Program-made: the position numbers and the translations under genes
From: Lunularia cruciata
Lineage: Eukaryota > Streptophyta > Marchantiopsida > Lunulariales > Lunulariaceae
DNA length: 64,000 nucleotides
Reading direction: 5' to 3'
NCBI GenBank assembly: GCA_948567375.1
Contig: OX419758.1
Location: 2,609,001-2,673,000, forward strand
The notes under the pieces: generated by a model
Databases searched by the model: none
What the model was told of the DNA's origin: nothing
What the model saw: only the letters and a program-made list of their open reading frames with translations
Shown here: positions 44,770 through 57,181 of the stretch, one piece after another
How positions within the stretch are numbered: position 1 is the first letter of the stretch
How the letters are laid out: every line of letters begins with the position of its first letter

Positions 44770-47390
44770 GTACACATGCATCAACCAGGTACACAAAGGG
44801 AGAAACATATCAAGTGACAATTAAACTTAATGAAACTTAACTTGACTTAATGATACTTAAGTTACGTTATCTTAGTGGTCATTTGTCAGGACTTTAATCA
44901 TGCATCATCATCAAAAGTCATGGTTCTATGGTCCAGCTATTTAAAAAGAATCTAAAATCTTTGTTTACTCTTGTTGTGGATTGATCTATCCACAAACTGA
45001 AGATGCTGGAACTTAAGGGATGACGAGGCCTTTTTCCTACAAATGCTTTGCTTCCATAATATAACAACTCTCACCATGCTTTTAAGCATACTTACTTTAG
45101 AGATTCAGTCTAATATAAGTAGAAGTATTCAATGATAAGATAAAAATTTATTGATTTATTAATATTTAAAATATGAGAAAAATAGATTGGAAAACAAAGG
45201 ACTATCCAAAATTTGTTCCATGTCCAGAGGAAAAATTAGATTGTGCAAAAAATCTCCATTCCACATTTTCTTACGATTAGTTTTATTTTCATAGTGGTGA
45301 GAATTATTGATCTTATTATCATAGTGAATAAGCGCTAAGTAGGGAAATCAAATCAACCTTTTATAGATTATGGAATGGCAAAAGTTATCCGAGAGAATAA
45401 GAGATTATTAAGCATATGCATTTTTTCCACAAAATCATTTGAACTTATAACACTTCTTTTTCTTTTTTTGAATTGTCTATATCTTGTATATCTAGAGTCT
45501 ACAAGTCTATTTATCGTGAACGAAGAAGAGATAAGGTTACTTTCAACTCACTTACCATCAAGAGTCATAGCTTATGAAACAAGTAGTTATATTTTTCTAC
45601 TCAAGGAGAATCCAAATATATGGTTAAGATCTGGATTTGTTTATTCTTAACTTGATCTCATCAATAAAGGGAACAGATTGAAATAGTTGTGGATAACTAC
45701 TCTTATTCAAAGTGTATATGATTGTAATCCTTTGTCAATAATCAGCCTTTATATATCATCTACTATCTTCAATTACTTTGATATTAGATTATAAGACGTA
45801 AACTCTTATGTCTAGTACAGCATAAGTATCAACCTTTATCGTTTATATCTTTTCTTTCAAGAATTTTTGACTCATATTTTAAGATAAGACCACTTGCATT
45901 TGATATAAAGTAGCCTTCATACTCAAGATTGTTATTAAAAAGCCAAGGCAAACATCAACAACTTTTTTCAATATGGTTATTTTCAAACAGTTATTTTTAC
46001 ATTAACAAATTCTTGTAAGATCTTTATTTAAAAAATATGACCTAAATTTCTTGATAATATTGATAATTCCATTATCATATTATGACTATGAGGATTTTCA
46101 CAAAATTTTATTATATGTTTAAGTCTTCAAATATATACACAAATTCATAAGCATCATTTGATTCATAACTTAATATGAATCACAAAAGAGGGTTGATCTA
46201 AACTTGCTTACAGTTATTGTTTAATATAGAATAAAAGCTTTGATGGAGTTTTTTTCAATCCTATAAAAATAATTACCTTTCACAATCTAACTTTTATGGA
46301 ACTAATCTAAAAGATTCAATAAATTCCTTTTGTTATCTTTGTAACTATTAGCTATAGAGTATGCTTTATGAATCAAAATTTTAAATAAATTTGCAAAAAT
46401 AAGTGTATTTTCTTAATTAATCATCAGAAAGGATTCATTTATCTATAAAACATTTATTTAAGCTTTGGAATAATAGAGTTTGAAAATAATTACTGTCATG
46501 AGAAGAGATCTAGTAAACTTTGTACAAAAACTTGGATTGGAAAGATTAATGGTACTATTTCTTTATTCTTATTCCAAACCAATTTTTTCTCTTGAAATAA
46601 GAATTTTTTCAAAATTGATCAGTAGACTAATAATTTATTTGTCTATTATCATTATAAATGTCAGTCTTTTATCTTCATTATAAATTGATAATCATTATTT
46701 TACTCTTGATCTTGATCAATAAACACTAACTTACAATGGTTTCACTATAAGGATAATTTGAAATTTGAAATTTCCTACTCTATACTCTTTGTTTATAATT
46801 AGTATTTCATAGTTTTTTATTAGCACCTCAAGTTATTATAAATTATAATCATTAAATAGTTTTGAAATGCATGCACAAGTCACTTATTGTTATGTGCGAC
46901 CTAGTTAAAATATGTCAAGATATATTGATATAATTTTTATAAGAAATTTCATAATAATTTATACTGAAGAAATTAGGAGTACCAAGTACTTGTTGTTCTC
47001 AATATGAAACTAGATGTAGAGAATAATAAAATCATGTAAAAAATGTAATAGATGGGGATTGGGTATTTGGAATGTATGAGGAGATTGGTATAGGATTTTT
47101 GAACTAAGTATGAATAGTACCTTGTCTTAACTACAATTTAGATACTCTTGTATTAATTCATAAAGAAATATCACATTCTAGAAAATAACATTTTGTCTTG
47201 ATTGTAAAAGACTACATTTTTTGCTTGAAAAAGACATAATCATCAAATTTTGGAGCATTTTAGTAGACATTATGCTAAATAAAGGTTCAATCACCAAGAA
47301 AGATATTAGGTATTAAGGGGTTTCAATTGTAGTTTTATGAGTATCCACAGAAATTTAGAGTTCAGATTTACTATATACTATAGATATAGA
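44770..47390. other. AT-rich stretch without recognisable gene
   Basis: About 2.6 kb, strongly AT-rich from 45.1 kb. Two short hydrophobic open frames (45375-45650 and 46480-46683) look like chance translation of AT-rich DNA (rich in Ile, Leu, Phe, Ser). No terminal repeats or RNA genes were seen. Confidence 0.5.
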
Positions 47391-47859
47391 TCCCACAGCC
47401 ATACACAAAACATTAGGAGTTGTTGTAGACTAGAGCATCTCTGTTGGGGAGTTATCGGGATCCATAATTTTCCATAAGAAAAAAAATACGGGGTTTGAAT
47501 TATGAGGTGAGTGTTGCATCCCACAATTTTTTGACGGTGCAACAAAAAGTCTACCCAAAAATTTGCTATGGGGTTTAGGTTATATATGGGAGGCAATAAA
47601 CCTTAATTAAATTTAATTCAGAATGAGATATTTGAATTCAAATTTCCAAGTTATGGGGCAGATCTGTGTAGCTTGTATAATTTGGCAAAGTGGTCTAGAA
47701 TGAGAATTCAAAATTCAAATAGAGAATGATAGAGAAAGGTATAGAAATTGAGAGCATTAGCCAAACAAAAACCACAAGATAATTCACAAAGAAGCCAAAA
47801 GAAAAGGTAAATGCAAGATAATTGACAAAAAAAGCCACTAAAAGCAATCAAAATGCCAT

Positions 47860-49330
47860 GGATCAATGCTTAAAAAATGCATTGAAAAATACATGCATGA
47901 AATAAGTATGAATATGATGATCCATGGTGTAAAAAACCTTAATAATAATGATGTTGATCCATTTGATTTAGATATGGAGTAGGATTCAAAAGGATATGAC
48001 TTAGATGATATGAGTGATGATGGAGATACCACCGAGTTGCTTTGTTAGTGGTGGGATAGAGCAAAAAAGGAATTGGTACATTTCAATGCTTATGAATTTT
48101 TCTTATAACACCTATATTGTACACAAATATGTTAGGAATCTAGACAATAACTCCTTCAAGCAACTAACATGCATGGACAAGGTCTCATTCTATGCTTTGG
48201 TGGAAATTTTGACCAAACATTATGTATTTGAGATGAGGAAAGAGTGGAGGAAGCAAGCCCTTGTATGGATTTAGGTTGCCTATGCTACTTGATAGGTTTG
48301 CAAATAATGAGAATGGGGCTAATTTGTCAAGGGAGACCAACATTTGGGGTATTAGTGTGAGATATGTGATTGGTTATATAAACAGAGTGATAGAAGCAAT
48401 AATTTCCATCATGTATAGTGAGGTACAATGGCTAGACCTTGAGGAAATGAGCTACAATTTCTGTCATGTTTTCCGTGATGGGTTTTGCATGATAGGTAGG
48501 ATTGTTGATTGTACTCTCTACCTTTTGGCACAAAGACCTACTATAGACAAAGAAATAAATTTCAGCAATAAAGGATCCTATTCCATGAATGTGCAGGTTA
48601 TATGCAATGATAAAAGAAGTATCATCTACTTTTTGGGAGGTAAGGCCTTCTTTTTTGACTAATCTTGGTGTCGGTGTTGCTAATCCTTGGAAGCCTTCCC
48701 ACTTTCAGTATAATGTGCAATAGCTTGAGAGTTTTTGGTCACCATAAGTGACGCTAGTATCTCATGACTTGTAATAGCTCAAGAATTTGTGGTCATTATT
48801 TTGATACCATTATCTTATGACTTGTCATATAGATTTCCAATAGGTGGTAATATGTTGAGATGATGTTGTGGCTTAAGTATGCCCGACTTGTATCACAACA
48901 TGACCTGTTTGAAGAGATTGTTGCTTTGGACCACTTTGAATCACAACAAGGAGTGCAATTTTTTTGAAAATGGAAAATACCTCTTGGCTGATTCAGCTTA
49001 CACCCCTATGAGCCATGTTTCTCCTTCCTTTTGAATTGCTAAAACCCCAAACAAACAAAAATTTAACAAATACGTAGCAAAGGCTAGGGTAGCATATGAG
49101 CACTATATTGGGATACTAAAGGCTTGATGGCACTTGTTTTAGGAGATCAAGTTGCAACTAAAGAAATCTTAAAAAATAGTTGCATTTTGAAATGAATAAT
49201 GTATGCATAGTATTGTACAATTTCCTTATATATAGACATGATGCATGGAATGAAGAAGACTTTGAATTCCTAGAGGAAATGATTGATGATTGGAACCTTA
49301 AAATTCAAAAAGACCATAGTAGAGACTTCC
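47860..49330 (+). pseudogene. PIF/Harbinger-type transposase remnant
   Basis: Successive frames give CMDKVSFYALVEIL (48014-48274), RETNIWGISVRYVIGYINRV and a YSMNVQVICNDKRSIIYFLGG block (48261-48662), then YLLADSAYTPMSHVSPSF, KFNKYVAKARVAYEHYIG (about 48970-49110). This order, helix-turn-helix-like start, the S-M-N-V-Q segment, the D-S-A-Y catalytic Asp and the R-x-x-x-E-type end, is that of PIF/Harbinger DDE transposases. The second catalytic Asp block (usually GxxHD) is lost and stops abound. The element ends are not defined; AGAGCATCTCTGTTGGGGAG near 47430 resembles the terminal sequence of such elements. Confidence 0.65.
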
Positions 49331-49339
49331 TCTAAGGTG

Positions 49340-50790
49340 TTGATATGAGTGGATGTCTAGAATTACATCAAGAATTTGTTAACTAAGAGTAAATAAAGAT
49401 CAATGTACCATAAAAATGTGTTGTTTTTGTTCCCAAGGATGCAGACCTAGAAGATAGTGTGTATGATTGGTTGGATGATACTATTCAATACAATAGGTAT
49501 GTTTGTATTACCTATTTATCCTTAGTTCCTATCTAAATTGCTTGCTCAGCCCCTCTTTGCAAGCAAACAAGTCCCATGTAGTAATCTATTATGAAGAATT
49601 GGCTTTCTTTTGATTTCAAATGCAGAAGTGAAGACTGATACATTTCACAAACATAACATTCAATATCTAATTGGTATGCATCATCTCATGCAAGAAAGAT
49701 GTTTCTCCAAGCAAAGCACTATTGAAAAACCAAGGGATTGCAATCCTATGGAAAGGAAAATTATCAAACAAGTTAGAAATATCATCTTAGTGTGTGGTAA
49801 ATGTGGAGAGCAAAGTGTTATAGGACAAAATATGAGAGGATAGTGTATGTCCCAACACGGTCTATGAGCATATTAGTCTCAAAACACTATAAGCTAAATG
49901 TTCAAGCTTTTGTGTAGGTTGATTATGACTTCAGAAAGCCTAAATGACTTCATCAATGCCTCATTAAGTTCCCAAGTAGTTACTCTAATGCAAAAATACC
50001 AACCTTTTGTCCAAACACTCATGAGTGCCAAGGCAAACTCAGATTGCTTCCAAAAAGTGCCATTGTAGTAAATTTGTGGGAACGTTTTGGGCCTTGGATG
50101 AGTAGAGGGGGCTCAAAGAAGAAAATATATATTGACATAGATGTAACATGTGATGATCATTCTCATGGTGGGTGAAAAACCAAACCATGGTTATGGAATG
50201 GATATGATGCCCCTTGGCAATATGCAAAAAGAAAATGGTTAGTATTGTGGGAATCGTAACATAAAAGCATGCAATATGAGTGGTGAGAAAAGTAGAATCA
50301 AAGACAAAAGAGTAGGGAAAATAAAGAGAGGAGCATTAAAAGCAACATAATAGCATTAGAGAAGAGTAAGAGAACAATAAAGGTTGGGTGAGAGCAAAGG
50401 GAAAGTAGTGAGTGGATATAATACACACAATCCGGAGTAAGAGTGCTCCAGACAGTAATATAATGTAGTGTGCTCTTATGCAATAGGATCAATGATAAGG
50501 ACAATACAAACAAAGAGAGATTGTGAAGATCTACAATAAAGAGTGGGACTTAACAATCTACAATTTTTTGTGATGGATCTGAATCTACCAAATCTCTCCC
50601 TTTTAACACTCAAGTAGAAGTCAGTTATATGGTTAGACAAAAATTCATATTTAGTGATTTTCTAGTACATAATTTTGTGAGGAATATTATCAACAAGTGA
50701 TAGCGTTTGAAGTTCCAATGGTGGTCCGAATAGTCTATGCTCACTCTTGAGGGATCATATTAACCCTTTATTGAAATAAGAAGTAGAAAT
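49340..50790. other. Decayed region between Harbinger and gypsy A
   Basis: Contains short broken frames without clear domains. It may include the right part of the Harbinger element and the leader or missing 5' LTR of gypsy element A. No terminal repeats could be assigned. Confidence 0.4.
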
Positions 50791-50811
50791 TGAGCAATTA
50801 TTGTGTAGGAA

Positions 50812-52560
50812 TCATGGATCCATATTTGTAGGAATTGATGCAAGGAATGCAAGGGATGTTGAATGAGTTTCAAGAGATCAAGATGACCATGGAGGCATTG
50901 CAAAGTCAAGTATGTACCTTCAAGAATGATCAGGCAATGCACAAATGGTAGTTGTCCCAAAACCCAATACCAACAACTTAAGTACATGGAGAGTCATTCA
51001 TGCCAATCACATTGACTCAGGTCAACAATGAAGTCACATTGTTATTACAATCAACATGCAATATCAAGCCTTACAAAGGAAAACGGTCCATGGGAGTAGT
51101 GGAGAATTGGATTTCAAGAATGAATTGATAGTTTTGTTTGTTCACCATTGAAATCACTTATAATGCCACTTATATCACCATTGTTCACCATTGAAATCAC
51201 TTATAATGCCATAAGTGTGTTTGCATGTTTGGGTACTTGACTGATAAAGTTTTCACATGGTACAATGCTTGGGAACAATCAATGTTGGTAGAAGGAAGAG
51301 AGGTCACTTGGATGGCCATGCAAGAGGAGTTATTGAAGAACTTCCAATTTGTGAATTCTGTGCAGATGGCCTGCACTCAACTACGAGGGTTGAAGTAAAA
51401 GAACAATGTACAAGAATACTTGTGCAATACCAATAGCTAGATAGATGATCTAGAGATGAAATTTATTTTGGTAACATCTAGAAGGATTTTATACATGATG
51501 GACTTAGTAGATTAGACATAGGTATCACCAAAAGAGTACTTCTACTGATAGGCCAGAAATTGAAACATGCTTGGAAACTTTAGAATCAATAACTAGGCAT
51601 ATGATCTAAAGGTGAAACTTTGGGTGGTGACATCTAAAAGGATGTTACATATGATGGAGAAAGTAGATCAGATAGAGGGATCACCAAAAGAGCACTCCTA
51701 CTGATAGGGCAGAAGCCAAAGTACAGGCAATTTCAAAGGCCTAAACAGATGAATTAGGCCTAAAATATGTGCATATTCCATCTCCCAATAGATGAAAGGC
51801 TGGCCTTCCCTCACCTTGGGTTGTCTTGTCGAGAGCTTTCCAATGGTATCTCACCCATGTGATTTTGAGATTCTTACGAGAAGATTCCCTTTGGTCAAAA
51901 GCCTGTTTGACCAACCAGATTGGACCAGGACTGACATGTCATCCATCCAAGTAAGTAATCCAAGGGTGGAGCTTGCTAAAAAGTCACCTATCTATGTACC
52001 TAATCCTATGGTGGAGATCTTCTTGGGCTATATAATAAAGAGAAGGTGCTCCTTTGGGGCATTGGAGGATTTAGTATGAAACATGTGTTTTGTCTCTTAG
52101 AGTTCTCTAGTCCTATATAGAGGCATTCCTCAATCTATAGATTGCAATAACCAACATCAGTCCAACAAAAGCTATAGAGAATTTCAAACAAGGGCTAAAG
52201 GAGCAAATTTGCCAAGAAATAATGGCACAAAACCCTCACACAATTTTTGAAGCCATTTCTTGTATTCAAAGAATAGCAAGGGCGCTTGGAGGAGGTGAAG
52301 GGTAGTCCCAACTCAACATTATTGGGCCAAAACATAAGTCTTTGGTGGACTAGTTCGTATGGAATTGGGCAATATTTGATTTTGAGAATGAGGTGCATGA
52401 TCCCTCCAAGGAGAACATGGACAACTTGAAGAAAGAAGAGACGGAGTCACACAAGGAGAAGAGTCTTGAGCAAAACAATGCCATTGTTACAATTGTGGCC
52501 AAGTTGGGCACCTAGTCGTGAATTGTCATACTCAATTTCCTAGAGGCCCTCAGCCTCCAT
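50812..52560 (+). pseudogene. gag remnant of family A, split by an LTR
   Basis: Start ATGGATCCATAT at 50812; a coiled-coil-like head, then VTWMAMQEELLKNF and LRGLK before the LTR. After the LTR come KAIENFKQGLKEQICQE and a CCHC knuckle CYNCGQVGHLVVNC (about 52480-52525), which binds element RNA. Stops and the LTR make it unreadable. Confidence 0.75.
51421..52146 (+). repeat. LTR of family A inserted in gag (probable solo LTR)
   Basis: Similar along its length to the solo LTR at 34046-34785, including the internal duplication and the GGGCTATATAATA box (about 52025-52037). Gag coding sequence continues on both sides. The flanking 5-mers (ATACT and ATAAC) agree only in part, so the exact ends may be off by a few bases. 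Confidence 0.75.
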
Positions 52561-52724
52561 ATAGGTGATATTTGACCAACATGGAGAGACAAATTGAAGA
52601 GGAAGAGGCAAAAATATATCAAAAGTAAAGATTGCCAATAAATGCACCTCACGGCCTTATTGACTCAATAGGGAAAAGCAAAAAATTAGGGAAAGGAAAA
52701 GGACAAGTGTATAGAGAGTGACAA

Positions 52725-53080
52725 AGATAAAATCACAATTGATTGTGTAAATGAAGTTCTAGAGGGCAATCAAGTGAGAGTGTTGATGGACCCTGGAGCA
52801 ACAAAGAACTTCTTGTCTCATTTTGTTGCAATAAGGTTGGGGATGGATCTAAAGAAGGACAAGAATAAAGAAGTAGAATTACCTGATGTGTAGACAAAGA
52901 GGATTGAATCATTACCTAGAAATATAACACTCTTTGTAGGAGAGTATCAAGGAGTAATTGAGTGGCAAGTGATACGGTTAGCTTGTTATGATGTAATCTT
53001 AGGTATATCATGGATGGATCACTACAACCCATGGTTGATTGGAAGAAAAAAGTAGTGAAAAATCACCAATGGAATATCAT
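52725..53080 (+). pseudogene. Retropepsin-like protease remnant, family A
   Basis: VRVLMDPGATKNFLS holds the retropepsin active site with D-P-G-A instead of D-[ST]-G-A. Downstream is CYDVILGISWM, the second conserved block of gypsy proteases. A stop follows ELPDV. Confidence 0.7.
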
Positions 53081-54540
53081 TGGAGTTAAAGAGAGAGCAC
53101 ACAAGCAAGAATTATCTCTGTATGTCATAGGGACAATAACTATCTATAATATAAATAGATGTTTCAGGGGCTTAATAAGAGAAGTCCAAAGTACACAACT
53201 CAATAAACATATTCTTGAAAATTTGAAAGATGTGGTCAATGAGTTTCAAGATGTCTTCTTGGATGACCTACCCTTAGGATAACCACCAAAAAGGAGAGTA
53301 GATCATAAAATCAAGATAATTCCTAGGAAGTCATATCCTTTTAAGGCTCAAATTAAAGATATGTTGTAGAAAGGGTTTATCCAACCCAACATATCACCAT
53401 ATGGTGCTCTGATCTTGTTTGTGAAGAAAAAGGATGGTACAATGTGCATGTTCATTGACTATTAGGGTCTAAATCAAATAATGGTGAAGAATAAATACTC
53501 CTTACCAAACAAATGGAGTATTTGTTCAATCAACTCAACAAAGCAAGACACTTCACTAAACTTGATCTATGGAGTGGTTACAATCAAATCTAGATTATAG
53601 AGGAAGACATTTATAAAATTGCCTTTCAAACAAGGTGTATCCATTTTGAGTACTTGGTGATGCCATTTGTCCTCAACAATGCACCAATCACTTTCATGAG
53701 TTTGATGAATAAGATATTTTGTCCATACATGGATAAATTTGTTATCATTTTCCTAGACAACATCCTTGTTTATAGCAAGATAATGATGGAATACAAGCAA
53801 CATCTATATGGAGTCCTCTAGATTCTACAACAAAATTATTTATTTGCCAAAATCTCAAACTATGAGTTTGGCAAGTCTTAAGTAAACTACTTAAGGCATA
53901 AAGTAAATGCAGAAGGTATCCAAGTGCTAACAACTATATTAGAGGTTATTTAGAGATGGAGTGCTCTAAAGGACAAGATTCAACTCATTAGTTTCTTAGG
54001 ATTGATGGGGTTCTATTGTCAATTTGTCAAAGACTTCTCCAAGGTTGCACAACCTCTAACAACACTACTTGGCAAGCAGAAGAAGTGGATGTAGGGAGCC
54101 GCACAAGAATTAACCTTTCAAGAATTGAAAGATGCATTACTACATGCATTAATCTTTAAATGATATGTATGACCCAAAATGGCCAATCAAGTTGACTATA
54201 GATGCATCAAGCATAGCAATAGGAGCAATCCTACAACAATAGTGGTATGATGGATGACATCCAATTGCATATTTCTTCCAAAAGCTATTATTGATAGAAT
54301 GCAACTATCACACCACCAAACAAGAGGAGTTGGCTATTGGCTTTACAACCAAGCATTGGAAGCACTATCTTGATGAGAAAGCATTTGTAGTGAAGACAGA
54401 CCACAAACCTTAGTCTATCTTGAGACACAAAAAGATCTATCTCATCAATAGATTCTATGGGTAGAATAGAGACAAAGGTTCAACATGGTGATCACATATA
54501 TGGAAGGCAAGAAGTAATTGGTAGATGCATTTACCTGAAT
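53080..54540 (+). pseudogene. Reverse transcriptase and RNase H remnant, family A
   Basis: Blocks: [35 protein letters not shown]-type, then VIIFLDNILVYS (about 53741-53776), where the LDD box has become LDN. RNase H shows LTIDASSIAIGAILQQ and TTKQEELAIGF, then VVKTDHKP. Many stops; inactive. Confidence 0.8.
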
Positions 54541-54589
54541 ACATATGGCAAAAAATTTGGTAGTAGAGGTCAAGATAACCTTGAATTTT

Positions 54590-55690
54590 GGCCAAGGATT
54601 CTTGCTGTTACAAAAATTGACCCATAGATTGTAGGAGCTTGATTATCTAATGGCATCACCCATACCTAAGGATTCACTTTTCATGATGGTAGGTTATAGA
54701 TCTTAGATGACAAAGACATTAAAACCACCATCCTAGCAAAATGTCATGATTATGCCATTGCATGTCATGTTGGTATGGACAAGACTTTGGATGCAGCCAA
54801 ACACCATTACTATTGGCACAAAATGAGCAACAATGTGATGGAGTATGTTCAAAGCTGCCTACTCTATCAACAAAATAAAGGTTCTAATTAAGCTTTCATA
54901 GGACTTCTTCAACCTTACACAATGTTGGAAATAAGTAAGCATGGATCTAGTTTGTGAATTGCCTAAGACCACCTCAAGGTTTGACTCCATTGTAGTCTTT
55001 GTTGATCGACTAAGCAAAATGATTCATGTGCATCCTACCACCAAGGATGTGATTGCTCTACAATTAGCTCAATGGTACTTAGATGTAATCTTTTCTCACC
55101 ATTGGCTATCTCGAGTGTTCATCACTAATAGAGGCACTCAATTCACCAACTTGTGTTGGAGGACACTTTTGGTTTCTTCAAAACCAAGTTGGCCATGTCC
55201 ATAGCTAACTATCCATAGAATGATGGACAAATAGAGTGGGATAATTGCACTATTGAAGACATGCTTCGTGGCTTCATCCTAAAGGAGCAACAAAGGTGGA
55301 ACACCTTACTTCCACTAGTGGAATTTGCATACAACAATTTAGTAAATGCATCCACACAAGCCACACCGTTCTTCCTCATGTATAGAGAGCATCCTTTCAC
55401 ACCTTCCAACTTGATGAAGACCCACTTGGTGGATACCAAGGTGGATTCTATCAATAGGTTTGTTTTTAGAATCCAACAAGGAGTGGAGAATGCCAAAAAT
55501 AGGTTGCAAATTGCCCAAAATCAATAAAAATAATATGCCAATGCACATTACCAGCACATGGAGTTCAATATTGGAGATCAAGTCTGGTTGTCAACAACAA
55601 ACCTCACCTAAGTCAGCCTCCACAAGCTCAAACCTCATTTTGTTGGGCTTTTCCTATCCTTCATCAAATTTGAACAATGACATATCACCT
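54590..55690 (+). pseudogene. Integrase remnant, family A
   Basis: Zinc-binding start is badly decayed. The catalytic core at 54941-55204 gives MDLVCELPKTTSRFDSIVVF, VDRLSKMIHVHP and HHWLSRVFITNRGTQFT, with the second catalytic Asp changed to Asn (ITNRG for SDRG). At 55261-55527 are WNTLLPLVEFAYNN and ATPFFLMYREHP. No chromodomain was recognised. Confidence 0.75.
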
Positions 55691-56027
55691 TGAGCTACCA
55701 CCACACATGAAGATCCATCCAATATTCCATGTTTCCTTACTATGCAGATATATACCCCGACCGCCCCACTTTTCTTCCATACAAGAAATTTGACCTTGTC
55801 CAACACTCATTGATGACACAAAGGAATATAAATTCAAACTCATTCTCCAAAATGTATCCATGGTACTTGCCATTTGGGTGTGGAATATCTTGTACATTGG
55901 AAATTGTATCCACTATATGAGGCAATATGGGACTTAGTAGCCAACTTGACCAATGCACTAGTGTTAGTGAAATCTTTTGAGCAACAACTTTGCAATGAGG
56001 ACTTTGTGTCTTAAAAGGGGAGAGGTT

Positions 56028-56501
56028 TGTAATACCAATAGCTAGACATATTATCTAGAGGTGAAAATTAGCTTGGTAACATATAGGAGGATGTTATAGA
56101 TAATGGAAAAAGTATATTAAATAGAGGTATCATTGAGAGAGTCATCATCTAATAATAAGGCCGGAATCAAGAATAATCTAAAACTTTAGTCAATTTTGGA
56201 AGCCTAAACGGATGAATTAGACCTTGAAAATGTGCAGATCTCCCCAATAAAGAAATTTTTTACCTTCACTCCTCCTAGGTTTACTCATTGACAGCTTTCT
56301 AATGGTACCTCACTCATGTGATTATGAGATTCCTACAAGAAGATTCTAAAGATTCCTCTTTGGTCAAACCTATTTGACCAACTAGATAAGACAAGGACTA
56401 ACATGTCACCCATCCAAGAAACTAATCTAAGGGTGGGTCTTGCTAACATGTCACCAATCCATCTATCTGATCCAAAGGAGGAGCTCCCTTTGAGGGGATC
56501 T
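56028..56501 (+). repeat. 3' LTR of family A, truncated by family B
   Basis: Begins TGTAATACCAATAGC right after the purine tract and follows the family A LTR until GGAGCTCC..., where the family B 5' LTR starts at 56502. The remainder (the promoter-like box onward) is displaced beyond the B insertion or lost. Confidence 0.75.
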
Positions 56502-56911
56502 TGTAATAATATGGAGTTTAACGACAAAGTTAATAGGGCTAATGAAGTAACAAATAAGATAAATTAACCTAGAATATTCTAGAAGTATCTAGGAAGCTTC
56601 TTGGGAAGCTTTCCAGCTAACTTAGCTTGCACCCCAAGTAGGTAGCTTCTAGAAAGAAGCTTCTAGAAGCTTCCAATTAGCTTAGTTTGCACGCCAAGTA
56701 AACGGCTTCTAGAAGGAAGCTTCTTGAGAAGCTTCCAATTAACTTGGCTTGCACTCCAAGAAAGCTTCTCAAGAAGCTTCTCAAGAGCCTTGTATGACCC
56801 CTATAAATACAAGAACCAGAGTTCATGCTATGTGTTTGGAGTTTCCCACATTCAAGTGTCCCAATGTCAATTCCATTCTCATATTTCTCTCCTCGGTCTT
56901 GGTCTTTTACA
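56502..56911 (+). repeat. 5' LTR, family B
   Basis: Starts TGTAATAATATGGAG, ends TTTTACA. TATA box TATAAATA at 56802-56809. Upstream of it, 56580-56790, is packed with AAGCTTC motifs, including a perfect four-unit heat-shock element at 56656-56673. Confidence 0.85.
56656..56673. promoter_or_regulatory. Perfect four-unit heat-shock element in family B 5' LTR
   Basis: GAAGCTTCTAGAAGCTTC, i.e. GAA-gc-TTC-ta-GAA-gc-TTC, a palindrome fulfilling the nGAAnnTTCn rule four times. It is about 130 bp upstream of the LTR TATA box, with further partial sites (TTCTCAAGAAGCTTC) between. Heat control is inferred. Confidence 0.55.
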
Positions 56912-56912
56912 T

Positions 56913-56924
56913 TGGTATTACAGT
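56913..56924 (+). other. Primer binding site, degraded tRNA-Met type
   Basis: TGGTATTACAGT one base after the LTR end; compare TGGTATCAGAGC. Three differences from the consensus. Confidence 0.6.
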
Positions 56925-57181
56925 AGGAATGGGATGGATGGAATTTTTGGACCACCAAATCCACTTTTGCCAAACCATTGGGACTTTTGTGTCCAAGTAC
57001 TACCCAAGCATAGTTTCACATAATTCATCACCTCGTGCTTTGGGCAAGATTTTTTGCATATGATCAACTTGTTTGAGGAACCTTGATACTTCTGATTGTA
57101 ACTTGTGGAGAGTGATGGACGTGCTTTATCTATGTGTTAATAAATTAGTTAAATTGAGAGTAGTGGGATAAAGTAGTAGCC

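Larger units (their letters stand above)
50812..56501 (+). mobile_element. Ty3/gypsy family A element, degenerate and interrupted
   Basis: Order gag (50.8-52.6 kb), protease, RT, RNase H, integrase (to about 55.7 kb), a purine tract AAAAGGGGAGAGG (56013-56025), then an LTR from 56028. Gag is split by another LTR of the same family at 51421-52146. The 3' LTR is cut at 56501 by the family B element. No 5' LTR was recognised upstream of gag. All frames are broken. Confidence 0.8.

Noticed and set aside
45375-45650. Membrane protein candidate (91 codons)
   Set aside because: Hydrophobicity comes from AT-rich codons; no start context or homologous motif.
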